A stretch of DNA of 54,737 bases from Paenibacillus maysiensis (GCF_000520815.1 NZ_ASRY01000002.1:1-54737); one strand, 5' to 3'; positions 1 through 9,327 are shown, numbered from the stretch's first letter. A program made the numbers and translations. The notes: generated by a model from the sequence alone, not told the origin.

Positions 1-22
1 ATTTTTTATAAAAAGATTTGAA

Positions 23-48
23 GGGCACCTGTGCGGTGCTCTTTTTTT
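23..48 (+). terminator. Rho-independent terminator
   Basis: The hairpin agggcacc / ggtgctct is followed by a run of seven T on the plus strand. It would end a plus-strand gene lying to the left of the window. Confidence 0.6.
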
Positions 49-82
49 GGTTGTCATCAAGTTTTTCCGGGGCGGAATGGCC

Positions 83-427
83 TTAATCGAACGCACGTGA
101 AACTTCTTTACTAACTCGTCTGAGAATCCCGATTTGCTCTTCATTCAATCTGCTGGTCAATGCTACAAACTCATCTATCGCCTCTTGCCGAATAGTTTCG
201 TCTTTAGTCATATGTTCTTTGGAAAACATTAATTCACTGATAGACACGTTTAAGGCAGTTAACACTTTCTCCAAGGTATCAATAGAAAAGTTTCTTTCAC
301 CACGCTCTACCGATCCGATATATGCATCATCCAATCCTGAAAGTTCCGCAAGTTGTTGCTGTGTTAATCCCTTAGCCTTCCGAATCGTTCTAATTCTTTC
401 TCCAACCGAATTCCGTAATTTTGTCAT
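83..427 (-). CDS. XRE-family (Cro/C1-type) transcriptional regulator
   Basis: A small DNA-binding protein of about 114 residues. The N-terminal 65 residues form a classic HTH_3 fold: the segment from ERIRTIRKAKGLTQQQLAELSG to the ERGERNFSIDTLEKVLTALN region gives the helix-turn-helix and following helices. The C-terminal half is a charged helix (QEAIDEFVALTSRLNEEQ) that may mediate dimerisation. The start is set at the ATG at 427, preceded on the minus strand by a strong AGGAGAGGTGG; an in-frame GTG nine bases upstream overlaps that RBS and is less likely. Targets are unknown. It is the outermost gene on the left and is transcribed away from the TPR gene and rlmH, so it may regulate its own promoter in 437-580. 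Confidence 0.85.
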   Translation of the reverse strand: MTKLRNSVGERIRTIRKAKGLTQQQLAELSGLDDAYIGSVERGERNFSIDTLEKVLTALNVSISELMFSKEHMTKDETIRQEAIDEFVALTSRLNEEQIGILRRVSKEVSRAFD

Positions 428-619
428 ATTAACCACCTCTCCTAAAGGTTAGGAGAGTATCGATGTAATTAGCAGAGACATAAAGGCGGTAAAATATATT
501 GAAAAAACTGCGATTAAGTACTATATTAAATTTATTGTACTACTTATTTGGAGTTTCACAAAGGAATATATTAAGAGCGAGTGCTTTTTATTCTAGTCAT
601 TTTAAGGGAGGAACCCTCT

Positions 620-1473
620 TTGCGAACTTCTATCCTGAAATCACTCAAACCGGACATCATTGTTGAGATGTTAGAGATGGCTGTGGCTTTTGAGAATTGG
701 AAAAAGGTGATGGAGACGGCGGATATTTTGTACCAATGTGTACAGCGTATCTGTGAAGAACGGCAGTATCATAAAGCAATGAAATTACCCATCCCGGATG
801 TCAAGTTAGAGCGCCCGCTGGTATATTATTTTGGACTCAGTCACCTGATGTGTGGAATGGCTCACCAGAACCAGGGTGCATATGAGCAGGCAAGGGAGTG
901 CATCTATAAGTATACTGAGCTGGGGTGGATGGAGGATTTAAAGGAAGAAGACAATCAGGTTGTTGAGGAATTCAGGTTTTTAGCCAAAACTAATTTATAT
1001 GCAGTAGATATTTTGTCTGGAAATATAGAGCTTGTCGAGGAATATGTAGCCTTTTTGCAGGATAATCTAGAGGAAATATTACCGGGGCTGAATACCATAT
1101 TACAGGCAGCGCTTATGTATCATTTGGATGTAGGAGATATTTTACATACGTTTGCAGAGCAGATTGATGAATTCGGGAGTTATGAAGACGCAGAGAACAT
1201 ATCTCTTACTATTATAGCTACTGCTATCATTTGGCTTTGTACTATCGGAAGTACGGTAGACCACAGGAAGCGGTAGGGCTTACTTTGCAGGCGATGCAAC
1301 TAGCTGAACAGTCGGGTAATGATGGTCAATTTAAGAAATGTACAGCATTGTTTGAATCACTGCGTGAGTCAGCGACAGCGGGACGAATCAGTCAATATCG
1401 ACAGATGCTAATGCAGTATCTTGATGAATACGAAACGGATAGGCATTTCATTGTGAAGAGCGTAAATGAATGA
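620..1473 (+). pseudogene. TPR-repeat regulatory protein, broken by a frameshift
   Basis: Two overlapping reading frames together make one all-helical protein. The first (to 1276) carries TPR-like helices such as YYFGLSHLMCGMAHQNQGAYEQA, and the second (from about 1225) continues with YHLALYYRKYGRPQEAVGLT, a typical TPR helix pair. In the first frame the sequence degenerates after ENISLTI (near 1212), so the shift lies at about 1210-1235. The start is TTG at 620, eight bases after GGGAGG at 606-611. The family resembles the C-terminal TPR part of Bacillales XRE-TPR (quorum/peptide-sensing type) regulators, but no HTH domain precedes it here. It is either a pseudogene or carries a sequencing error; a functional frameshift seems unlikely because no slippery run is obvious. 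Confidence 0.6.
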
Positions 1474-1635
1474 TCCGCTATGATCTGAACAGGGAATATG
1501 CTCGTAACAGAGAGGAAATAGATAGGTAAGAGACGTTTCAGGTGCTAAAATAACTATGTTAAAGGTAATCTTTTTATGTTAGGGATCGTAAATGCGATTT
1601 TACATTATCATTCGACATAGATAGGGGTATGGAAT

Positions 1636-2115
1636 TTGTTTATTCAACTTATAGGTGTGGGGAAGTTAAAAGAGAAATATTTGGTCATGGGAATTCAGGA
1701 ATACGCTAAACGGCTGGGGCCATACATCAAGTTTCAAATGATCGAGGTAGCCGATGAAAAGGCTCCTGACACACTGAGCGAGGCGGAAGTCCGACAGGTC
1801 AAGGAGCGAGAGGGCGAGCGTATTCTTGCCCATGTGAAAAGTGAAGCACATGTCATTGTGCTCGCCATCGACGGCAAACTGTGGAGCTCGGAAGAACTCG
1901 CAGAGGAATTGGACAAGCTCGGCACCTACGGTACAAGCCATGTTGTCTTCGTCATTGGCGGCAGTCATGGTCTCTCTGACGAAGTCCTCCGCCGCGCCCA
2001 GCAGAAGCTGAGCTTCGGAAGGATGACTTTGCCGCATCAACTGATGCGATTGGTGCTGGTGGAACAGATTTATCGGGCGGTGAAGATTAATCGGGGGGAA
2101 CCGTACCACAAGTAG
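1636..2115 (+). CDS. rlmH: 23S rRNA (pseudouridine1915-N3)-methyltransferase RlmH
   Basis: A SPOUT-class methyltransferase that uses SAM to methylate pseudouridine 1915 in helix 69 of 23S rRNA, acting on the 70S ribosome. The length of 159 residues is normal. The SAM-binding knot is visible ([13 protein letters not shown], about residues 106-118), followed by [20 protein letters not shown] and the conserved C-terminus NRGEPYHK. The start is TTG at 1636 after AGGGG. This is the orthologue of staphylococcal orfX, whose last codons form the attachment site for SCC elements. Here the same codons (2098-2115) are repeated seven more times downstream. The gene is intact, which fits an insertion mechanism that regenerates its 3' end. 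The usual Bacillales neighbours yycJ/htrA are not seen just upstream. Confidence 0.96.
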   Translation: MFIQLIGVGKLKEKYLVMGIQEYAKRLGPYIKFQMIEVADEKAPDTLSEAEVRQVKEREGERILAHVKSEAHVIVLAIDGKLWSSEELAEELDKLGTYGTSHVVFVIGGSHGLSDEVLRRAQQKLSFGRMTLPHQLMRLVLVEQIYRAVKINRGEPYHK

Positions 2116-2117
2116 GG
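2098..2117 (+). repeat. att copy 1 (native rlmH 3' end)
   Basis: gaaccgtaccacaagtaggg, the end of rlmH, encoding E-P-Y-H-K-stop. It is followed by cgaaacgatttgtta, and the gggcgaaa element just after the core recurs at copies 3 and 6 (as gggtgaaa at copy 2). Confidence 0.85.
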
Positions 2118-2348
2118 CGAAACGATTTGTTAAGTGTAATAATTGTGTGCAGAGAGTTGTATGGAGTGAAGTACGAAGAATATCATTGCTGAGATGGGGT
2201 ATTTATTGAACTAAGATAAATTTTTTTCTTTTTATGATACAATGAGAAAATATGGGGATTTTATGAAATGATTAAGTGAGTTTTATATGTGCTCTTAATA
2301 AGACTTTATACTTAAATAATTGTTTTCAAAGATAAAAGGGGTGGGAAT

Positions 2349-4820
2349 ATGGTACGAGAAACTTTATTGATGAAAGAATTAGAAAATCGAGGTTCCCGAT
2401 TTTTTCACATTATATTAGATGTTTATAGTGATATAGAATCATTGTTAAACCACCGCATAGCTCAAGTTTTTCCTAGCTATACTCAACATGATGTTGGTCA
2501 TTCAACTAGAATTATGGGACACATCTACAAACTTATTCCTAATATAAAGGAATTGAATGAATTAGAAATTTCAATATTGATTTTATCTGCCTTGCTGCAT
2601 GATATTGGTATGGCTGCTTCAGATGAGGAAATTCATAAAATTAAAACAGAAGAAATTAATTATAAAGAAATTAAATATACATCGTTACTAAAAAAGTTCG
2701 ATGGAAATGAAAATGAAGCCCTACAAGAATACATTAGAAAAGTTCATGCTGAGAGATCTTCAAATTTTATAATGGCAAACTTACAAAATAAGCTACTGAT
2801 TCCTGAAATGCCAAATAAATCTTTTGCGGAAATAGTAGCGCAAATATGTAGAGCACATACTCAAGATATTTTTTGGGTTAAAAACAACTTACAAAGTGAT
2901 TATATAATTGGTGATTTTAAACTTAAACCTCAATTTTATGCGCTTCTATTAAGATTGGGTGATATATTAGACTTTGATAGTTTGAGAACACCTTACAGGC
3001 TATACACTGCTATTAATCCTAAAGGTTACAGCAAAGAAGAATGGCAACAACACTTTATAATAGACAATTCTGACAAGATAACGGCTAATTCTATAGGTGA
3101 AAAGTCCATTTGTTTTTATGGAAAATGCAAAAATCCTAATATCTACAGAAAAGTTTTGCGTTACATTGATTGGATAAACCATGAGATAATAAATTCTATT
3201 GAAATTACTAAAGAGTTTGACCAATTCCATAGATTGAATATTTATCATAGTGTTAAAAATAACATTACTTCAGAAGGGTATTCATTTGTTGATTTAAGAT
3301 TTGAAATGAATTATCAAAATACATTGGGATTGTTAATAGGTGAAAATCTATACGGAGATAAAAAATCCGGTTTGAGAGAGTTAATACAAAATTCTTTAGA
3401 TGCATGTTTAATATTGAAAGAAATCAAGATGAGAAGCGAGGATACAAAATATGAAGATTATCAACCTAAAATTTACATTATTCTAGATGAAAAAAATAAT
3501 ATCGTTAAAATTAAGGACAATGGTAAAGGAATGAATATCTATGAACTGAAAAATCATTTTTTAACGGTAGGCTCCTCTTATTTTAATTCTGAAGAGTATT
3601 TACTGAGTGAATACAATTATAAGTCGATTGGAAAGTATGGAATCGGTTTTCTAACAGGATTTATGTTAAGCAATACTATAACCATTAGAACAAAAGGATA
3701 TCGTGAAGATAAGTTACTTGAGGTCGATGTGCATAAAGATAATGAATACGTATCGATTAAAGAACTTAAGAAGCTTGACTTTAAAGGAACTGAAATAATT
3801 TTAGATTACACGGAATTCTTTAAAGTATTTAAGGATGATAAGGAAGTTTATAATTATATTAATGGAAACTTTATAGAAAATGAATGTAAGATTTATATCG
3901 ACGCAAATGGAATCCTGTCAGAAGTAAAAACCGAAACTATGAAAACCGAAACAGTCATAGATTTATCGAGATATTTAAAAGAAATTGATGCGAAATTATA
4001 TCTTTCTAAAACAGTAGAATCTCCTTTTATTAAATACTTGAATGAATTAAAATCAGGGAGAGTTGATTTTGCTTATAATGGAAAACAAGTGCATGATGCT
4101 ACAAAAGAAAATGTACTAATTAAAGATTATATAAGCAACAATATAATGAACTATATTTCATTTATGGTTGTTAATGATTCTAATGATTTGGATGAATTAA
4201 TAGAAATTGAGCAACATATCGACGATATCGAACAACATTACAGAGATAATTACCAAGATGGGGATATTGATATAGCAATCTCACCCAATTTAAAACTACC
4301 CAATTATAAAGGTGACCTTATAAAGGATAATGAAATTATATCAGGTTTGGAATTTGACGATCTAGATAAATTTGATGATTATTATCATGATAATTCTTCT
4401 GGTACGTATATATCAATATACAAGTTTAATTTCTTTGGGATAGATGGAGTAGATAAATATCTTCAAATATCAGCTAGAGGTGGAAGTATAGAAACATCGA
4501 TATATGTAAGAAATGTTTTCGTCGAAGATAGTAATATAAGTGTGAAAAAATGTGCAATACTTAAATACTTAAATAAAGCGAAGCTATTTGTGAATATAAT
4601 TAACAATAATATAGTTCCTGATCTATCTAGAACAAAATTATTATTTTCTGATAAAGAGTTAATCAGTAATTCAATTTATCAAGCATTATATTTATTTCTA
4701 TTAGAAGATACAGCGGACGCAACAGAGAAATTAATTTTAAGGAATTATATTAAGCAATATCATAATTATCAGAATACCTTATTAAAGGACGAACATATTA
4801 ATCAAATTAAACAGTTTTAA
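2349..4820 (+). CDS. HD-domain / Hsp90-like (GHKL) ATPase protein, candidate defence effector
   Basis: An 823-residue soluble protein with two recognisable modules. Residues about 45-210 form an HD-superfamily metal hydrolase with a full set of candidate ligands: H51 (HDVGHS region), H84-D85 (LLHDIGM), H133, H170 and D205 (GDILDFD). Residues about 325-520 form a GHKL/Hsp90-type ATPase with the N box (RELIQNSLDA, 343-352), G1 box (DNGKGM, 390-395) and G2 box (GKYGIGF, 428-434). The rest (520-823) is unassigned. The gene is strikingly AT-rich compared with rlmH and stands alone between two att copies, with RBS AGGGGTGGG before the ATG. HD plus Hsp90-like ATPase architectures occur in bacterial conflict genes, so an anti-phage role (nucleotide or nucleic-acid hydrolysis gated by the ATPase) is a fair guess but only inference. 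Confidence 0.8.
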   Translation: MVRETLLMKELENRGSRFFHIILDVYSDIESLLNHRIAQVFPSYTQHDVGHSTRIMGHIYKLIPNIKELNELEISILILSALLHDIGMAASDEEIHKIKTEEINYKEIKYTSLLKKFDGNENEALQEYIRKVHAERSSNFIMANLQNKLLIPEMPNKSFAEIVAQICRAHTQDIFWVKNNLQSDYIIGDFKLKPQFYALLLRLGDILDFDSLRTPYRLYTAINPKGYSKEEWQQHFIIDNSDKITANSIGEKSICFYGKCKNPNIYRKVLRYIDWINHEIINSIEITKEFDQFHRLNIYHSVKNNITSEGYSFVDLRFEMNYQNTLGLLIGENLYGDKKSGLRELIQNSLDACLILKEIKMRSEDTKYEDYQPKIYIILDEKNNIVKIKDNGKGMNIYELKNHFLTVGSSYFNSEEYLLSEYNYKSIGKYGIGFLTGFMLSNTITIRTKGYREDKLLEVDVHKDNEYVSIKELKKLDFKGTEIILDYTEFFKVFKDDKEVYNYINGNFIENECKIYIDANGILSEVKTETMKTETVIDLSRYLKEIDAKLYLSKTVESPFIKYLNELKSGRVDFAYNGKQVHDATKENVLIKDYISNNIMNYISFMVVNDSNDLDELIEIEQHIDDIEQHYRDNYQDGDIDIAISPNLKLPNYKGDLIKDNEIISGLEFDDLDKFDDYYHDNSSGTYISIYKFNFFGIDGVDKYLQISARGGSIETSIYVRNVFVEDSNISVKKCAILKYLNKAKLFVNIINNNIVPDLSRTKLLFSDKELISNSIYQALYLFLLEDTADATEKLILRNYIKQYHNYQNTLLKDEHINQIKQF

Positions 4821-4993
4821 TATACTTTGTTATTGATCTAGTGACAATGTACATTGTGGAAGCTTAAAGTAATCTTTCAATAAATCCATCTGAACATGAT
4901 AATTATGAATCCTTTTAAGCCCCGAAATTTAATTTGAGTCTAGGTTTACTTAACGTAGTAAGCTGGATGCAGAATCAATAGAGGGGATTTTTT

Positions 4994-5105
4994 ATGCAAC
5001 GAAGACGATTCCAGAATGGAGTTTAAACAACAAATCATTGGAAAACCAAAGAGGTCGGGAATACTGCGCAAGTAGCAGGCTATAAATAAAAGAACTGGTA
5101 TATTA
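4994..5105 (+). mobile_element. Degenerate IS3-family OrfA remnant
   Basis: Joining three frames gives M-Q-R-R-R-F, then K-Q-Q-I-I, then K-E-V-G-N-T-A-Q-V-A and K-N-W-Y. This is the usual start of IS3-type OrfA transposase HTH proteins (MQRRRF...FKQQI...EVGNTAQVA), with at least two frameshifts and stops. No OrfB is left. It lies between the HD-GHKL gene and att copy 2. Confidence 0.6.
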
Positions 5106-5149
5106 AAAAGTCGATAACCTAATCTATGTTAGGCTCTCGACTTTTTAGT
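5105..5149 (+). terminator. Rho-independent terminator
   Basis: Long inverted repeat: aaaaagtcga and its complement tcgacttttt, with taacctaa / ttaggctc extending the stem. U-rich on both strands, so it may act in both directions. It closes the HD-GHKL interval. Confidence 0.75.
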
Positions 5150-5180
5150 GTATTTATTTTACCCTATCAATAGATACGGT

Positions 5181-5200
5181 GAACCGTACCACAAGTAGGG
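5181..5200 (+). repeat. att copy 2
   Basis: Identical over 20/20 bases to the native rlmH end, encoding E-P-Y-H-K-stop, followed by tgaaattgtt. It marks the right edge of the HD-GHKL interval. Confidence 0.85.
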
Positions 5201-5271
5201 TGAAATTGTTGGCTTTAGCCGCTCAAGGGCGCGGAAATGACAATAGCCTATTCCCCGTCCATGTATCTAAA

Positions 5272-5306
5272 GAAGGCAGGATCGGGAGTGCCCTTATCCG
5301 GCCTTC
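5272..5306 (-). terminator. Possible terminator of the MATE gene
   Basis: Stem gaaggc-a-ggat / atcc-g-gccttc, followed on the minus strand by a short T-rich stretch (ttcttt). It lies about 20 bases beyond the MATE stop codon. Confidence 0.5.
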
Positions 5307-5324
5307 TTGGGTGTTATATGTTTT

Positions 5325-6677
5325 CTACTGTACTAACCTATCCAATTCTGGATGCAATTTGTTCCGCAAAACATACACCATGATGGCACCAACAAGGAAT
5401 GCGACCGCATCCGCAATGACAAGCGACCAGACCACCCCGTGGAAGCCGTTCATTTGATTGGCGATAAACAACACAGGAATCAGAGTAATTCCTTGAATAA
5501 TTGACATAATAAACGCGGCAGTTCCTTGCGCTGTTGCTTGGAAGATCCCGGTAAACAATGTGGTCATTCCTGTAATGAACAAGGATAGGAACGTCACATG
5601 TAGAATGTAGCTGCCCATTTCAATTAATTGCGAGTCATTTGTAAATAAACCAATTAAGTGGTCGGAAATCAAATAGACGACGATGCCGAATACGACTGCT
5701 AACGCCACAATCACTTTGATCGTAAATCCAATGGTATTCTTCATGCGTAATCTATTCGCTGTGAAAGAGAAGGCAATCAACGGCACGACTCCCTCGCATA
5801 AGCCCATCAGAATAAACTCAGGAAATTGCAATAAACGTGATGAAATTCCGTAAGCCGCTACGGCCTGATCCCCATATTCGACAAGAAAATGGTTAAAGAT
5901 GAGCGACATTGCACCCAAAAAGATACTCATAATAAAGACGGGAACTCCGATTTTGAATACATTGCTCAGAATGTCCTTGGTAGCCTTGAACCATTTTACG
6001 GAGACAGTTAAGAATTGGCTCTTATATCCCATATGGAAGGCGTAGAATGCACTCGCAATCAAGTTAGAAATGACCGTAGCAGACGCAACGCCGATCACGT
6101 CCCAATGGAGCACGAAGATGACTAACGCGTCGAGAATAATATTTATAACAACACTGAGAATCATACCGATCATCGACGTGATTGCTGCACCCTCCGAACG
6201 CACGATATTCTCCAGCGTGAAGAATAATACGACGAATGGTGAGCCAATAAGCATAATCGTGACATAGTCCTTCGTGAATCCGAAGGAGTCAGACGTTGCC
6301 CCCAGGCTATGAACGATTGGATTGATCAACGGGAGACCCATGGCCATCACGATAAGACCGAGAACTAAACTGCTGTAAAAGGCGAATGAAGACACATGCT
6401 TTACATCATCATATTTTTTCTCTCCTAGCAAACGGGAGACGAATGTACCGCTGCCCATGCCAATCAAGTTGCCTAGCGCCATTATGATTGCGAATAACGG
6501 CAGGGTTAGTGCGAGTGCGGTTAACATAGCAGTATTGTGAAGTGTACCAAGGAAATAGGCATTTAAGATGGAATATATAACATTCATTGACGTGCCTAGC
6601 ATCATCGGTACAGCGAAGTGAGCTACGGCTTTTGCGACCGGTGCTTTTTCAAAGTAATAGAGGTTTTCTGCATCCAT
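5325..6677 (-). CDS. MATE-family multidrug efflux transporter
   Basis: A 450-residue integral membrane antiporter of the MATE family (MepA/NorM/DinF type) that exports cationic drugs or toxic metabolites in exchange for Na+ or H+. About twelve hydrophobic segments are visible in two six-helix halves. The first half begins VAKAVAHFAVPMMLGTSMNVIYS with the family-typical GMGSGTFVSRLLGEKKYDD loop after helix 2, and the second half contains GVPVFIMSIFLGAMSLIFNHFL. It is divergent from a TetR regulator across a 138-base region with three related repeats, so repression by that TetR with relief by a pump substrate is likely. The pair fills the interval between att copies 2 and 3 and looks like a self-contained resistance cargo. 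The substrate cannot be read from sequence. Confidence 0.9.
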   Translation of the reverse strand: MDAENLYYFEKAPVAKAVAHFAVPMMLGTSMNVIYSILNAYFLGTLHNTAMLTALALTLPLFAIIMALGNLIGMGSGTFVSRLLGEKKYDDVKHVSSFAFYSSLVLGLIVMAMGLPLINPIVHSLGATSDSFGFTKDYVTIMLIGSPFVVLFFTLENIVRSEGAAITSMIGMILSVVINIILDALVIFVLHWDVIGVASATVISNLIASAFYAFHMGYKSQFLTVSVKWFKATKDILSNVFKIGVPVFIMSIFLGAMSLIFNHFLVEYGDQAVAAYGISSRLLQFPEFILMGLCEGVVPLIAFSFTANRLRMKNTIGFTIKVIVALAVVFGIVVYLISDHLIGLFTNDSQLIEMGSYILHVTFLSLFITGMTTLFTGIFQATAQGTAAFIMSIIQGITLIPVLFIANQMNGFHGVVWSLVIADAVAFLVGAIMVYVLRNKLHPELDRLVQ

Positions 6678-6714
6678 GTTGGATCACCGCTTTCTTCATT
6701 ATTTTAGTTATTAG

Positions 6715-6800
6715 TCTAACACCGTTAGATTGAACCTTACAGTGTTAGATGATATCATGAACCTATGAACCTGTAAAGCATAAACTTACACTGTTAGATA
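6715..6800. promoter_or_regulatory. Divergent MATE/TetR control region with three operator-like repeats
   Basis: Three related elements: the palindrome tctaacaccgttaga (6715-6729), ttacagtgttagat (6737-6750) and ttacactgttagata (6786-6800). All share (a)c-c/t-gttaga. The last lies directly before the TetR ribosome binding site. They are good candidates for TetR operators controlling both genes. Confidence 0.6.
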
Positions 6801-6815
6801 AAAGGGCGGATGACA

Positions 6816-7496
6816 ATGAAAAAGCAGCAGCCTCAGATTTCGGAGGATAAGATTTTGGAAACCTCGTGGGAGCTTCTTGGAGAGGAGGGCATCGAGAAAT
6901 TCAGCATGAGACGATTGGCCGACAGGTTAGGGATTCAGGCTCCCTCTCTGTACTGGTACTTCAAGAGCAAACAGCATCTCTACCAGCGTCTGGCCAACCA
7001 GGTATCGAGAATGATTCTGGAGGAGTTCCATTCCGAGGGGGACTGGAAGGAGCAACTGACGGTGCTTGCGGTAACGGTACGGAGCGTGCTCAGCCGATAT
7101 CCCTGCTCCACGCAGCTCATGATGATGACGCTGCCCCACGAACCGGACATCATCCGGTTCACCAACCGTATGCTGCTCTGCGTGGAATCGACGCCGCTTG
7201 AGCAAGAGCAGAAAATGCAAGTGGTTACTACGCTTGTGAACTATGTCTTCTATTTCGTTCTAGACGATTATCAGCATGAGCGCAATGTCTCCGCCATCCT
7301 TAAGAACCAGGAAGCGCATCCGGGTGAGGAGATGATTCGCCTTCTGAACTCCATGAGCGAGACGGATGCGGGACTGTTTCGGAGGATGTTCACGAACGGG
7401 CTGTTCGATCTGATGGGGACCGACGGGGCGTTCGAGTTCGGCTTGAAGCTGATTCTGTTGGGGATTGAGCAGGTGATAAAGGAGCAGGAGAAGTAG
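6816..7496 (+). CDS. TetR-family repressor of the adjacent MATE pump
   Basis: About 226 residues. The N-terminal HTH is complete: DKILETSWELLGEEGIEKFS, then MRRLADRLGIQAPSLYWYFKSKQHL, the standard TetR recognition-helix region. The C-terminal two thirds is a helical ligand-binding and dimerisation domain of the TetR_C type. The in-frame ATG at 6810 directly abuts AAGGGCGG, so the ATG at 6816, about six bases further on, is the more probable start. The gene is divergent from the pump and shares its operators. GC-richer than the neighbouring HD-GHKL gene, which supports separate origins of the two intervals. Confidence 0.88.
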   Translation: MKKQQPQISEDKILETSWELLGEEGIEKFSMRRLADRLGIQAPSLYWYFKSKQHLYQRLANQVSRMILEEFHSEGDWKEQLTVLAVTVRSVLSRYPCSTQLMMMTLPHEPDIIRFTNRMLLCVESTPLEQEQKMQVVTTLVNYVFYFVLDDYQHERNVSAILKNQEAHPGEEMIRLLNSMSETDAGLFRRMFTNGLFDLMGTDGAFEFGLKLILLGIEQVIKEQEK

Positions 7497-7515
7497 CGTT
7501 AGGTTAATTAATTGC

Positions 7516-7550
7516 AGCTGTCACGACGCGACAGCTCCCTTTTTATTTTT
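7516..7550 (+). terminator. Rho-independent terminator of the TetR gene
   Basis: Stem agctgtc / gacagct with loop acgacgc, followed by ccctttttattttt. Confidence 0.85.
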
Positions 7551-7571
7551 CGCCGATAGCCCCGTTACGGT

Positions 7572-7591
7572 GAACCTTATCATAAGTAGGG
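7572..7591 (+). repeat. att copy 3
   Basis: gaaccttatcataagtaggg, 17/20 to the rlmH end, with all three changes synonymous in E-P-Y-H-K-stop. Upstream, cgccgatagccccgtta begins 21 bases before the core and recurs at copies 6 and 8. Flanking tttttcgcc and gggcgaaattt form an inverted pair around the core. Confidence 0.85.
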
Positions 7592-7627
7592 CGAAATTTT
7601 TGTTAGCAAACTAAAGGTTTTTCAAAA

Positions 7628-9123
7628 TTATGGTTTGCATATTATATGTGCCTGAATACCCAATTCTTTACACATAGATATAAATGAGGATAGCAGCCAG
7701 AATAACTGAATAACTTGAGAACGAGTAGAAATTTTGTTTTTTAGTTTATTTAACTCTTCAGTTAACTCAGCTTTTGATAAATAATTTACGACAAGGTATA
7801 TATGATTTAAGGAATTTGGGTGATTTAATGCTTTTAAATAACATGAAGCACCATTTTCCACTGTATCCCCAATCCGCTTTAGAGCTATCTTTGTATCGTT
7901 GTAATATGATGACCATCTCATCTTTTTTGCATTTAACTGAGAAATATTAATATTCATATTTCCGATATTTTTCAAGGCTTGTCCGACAACTTCATGAAAG
8001 GCTGATGCTGACATCTGAGAGGTTGAGTATTTTGCATGGTAGAAAGAAATGCTTGTAGGATTTCTTACAGATATATAATCAGCAAATTCGTTACCAAGGT
8101 CATCACAAAATAAGTAATCCGAATCATACGCCAAATTAGTTTCTATAAAGTTAAATATGGAGTTAGAACTGAAAGAATTACTCTCTTTAGTGTAATCTTC
8201 TTTTTTACCCTTTTCGGATGTAACATTTTCTAGATCTTTGTATGCTTCAAATACTTCTAAAAATGAATCTAAATTTCCTAGAAGCCTAGTATCTTTAATA
8301 GACGCTTACTGGTATATATAACATCAACTTCGGTGAATGTAATGATAAAGTTTTGATTTCTGTTTATATAATCTAGCAAACTGATTTCTTGATCAGTGAA
8401 TTTTAGAATGATTTTTTTGAGTCTGGGTGAACTAATTGTAATAGAACTAATATTTTTTTTTATAGTGATATTTTTATCATATGGGTTCTGAACATTATGA
8501 GTAATTTTTTTATCACTTATTTGTTTATTCTCTATAATGAAATAAGATTCAAATTTTTTTAAGACCTCCTGCAAATTTATATTTCTTCTACGATCTTTAT
8601 TGTAACGATATTCAACTGATTCAAGAGAGTCAGTTTCAAGTTCAGTTAGAAGGTCATTAAAATGAAATAAAACACTAGAGGGGCGTAATAAAGGAAAAAT
8701 TTCCCTGGTTTTTAAAGGTGTTGAGAAGCTATCAAGAAATGAATCAGCTAAAACAAAGTTTTGGATCTTATTAATAATTTCTTGTAACCAGCCAACATAT
8801 TCATGGAACGTGACCTTTTTTCCTAGTTTATTAATGCGTGAGGTGTTAAGTGCTAGAGAAATACGGTTATCACTTTCCTTAATTCTTATATTTTTCAATA
8901 CGTAGCGGCCTAAATAAGCAGCTGAAAAAGAGGCTCGAAGGTCATTAGCTTCAACGTTACGATTCCTGATAGCATTGTCGCTTATATCCATATTTGCCAT
9001 GGAAAATTTCTCGAAATATGCTTTATCGCTTAAAAAGAGACGAGATATCGTTAAATAATCAACCTTAACGGAAGTAAAATATTCATGGGACAAGATGCAT
9101 CTATGTTTATTCTTGATTCTCAA
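7628..9123 (-). pseudogene. Hypothetical AT-rich protein with possible nuclease-like C-terminus, frameshifted
   Basis: Two minus-strand frames, 8278-9123 (281 residues) and the open frame from about 8290 down to 7628, join in a single protein of about 490 residues. The upstream frame stops at ...LLKILGF and the downstream frame continues ...GNLDSFLEVFEAYKD without a start of its own or an RBS, so a one-base shift near 8278-8290 splits the gene. The C-terminal part has D-D-L-G-N-E-F-A-D-Y-I, then I-S-F-Y-H-A-K-Y-S and HEVVGQALKNIG. This arrangement recalls the C-terminal domains of some restriction or helicase-associated defence proteins with a PD-(D/E)xK-like core, but I cannot assign a family with certainty. 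Strong AT bias suggests recent transfer. It is the first gene inside att copy 3. Confidence 0.55.
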
Positions 9124-9129
9124 AAATAA

Positions 9130-9292
9130 AATTTTAGGCAGAAATCAGCTCTCCTTACCGGAAACCATGCTTTGTGTCTTCTCATGCATCGCAGAGGGAT
9201 TGGATCAAAAGCCGCTTGACTCTGCAAAGACGATTACCATTACTATGCGATATTTAAAAAATGGCGAAGAAACAGTTGTTTTTCCTCATTAG
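9130..9292 (+). pseudogene. Orphan 3' gene fragment, unrecognised
   Basis: An open frame encoding about 53 residues (GRNQLSLPETMLCVFSCIAE ... NGEETVVFPH-stop) that starts inside the AT-rich gene on the other strand and has no RBS. It looks like the C-terminal tail of a larger gene cut off by the junction near 9125. I do not recognise the family. Confidence 0.3.
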
Positions 9293-9315
9293 GTTTGCAG
9301 ACCGCTTTCGCCTTG

Positions 9316-9327
9316 TGTCATATGACA
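9316..9327. promoter_or_regulatory. Palindrome TGTCATATGACA, possible response-regulator site
   Basis: A perfect 12-base palindrome 74-85 bases before the sensor gene start. The same 12-mer, with the preceding g, occurs at 14525-14536 upstream of the serine hydrolase gene. LuxR-type response regulators bind such symmetric sites, so it is a candidate target of the adjacent two-component protein. Confidence 0.4.

Noticed and set aside
764..781. cagtatcataaagcaatg resembles an att core left of rlmH
   Set aside because: It codes for Q-Y-H-K-A-M inside the TPR protein, with no stop and no flanking similarity.
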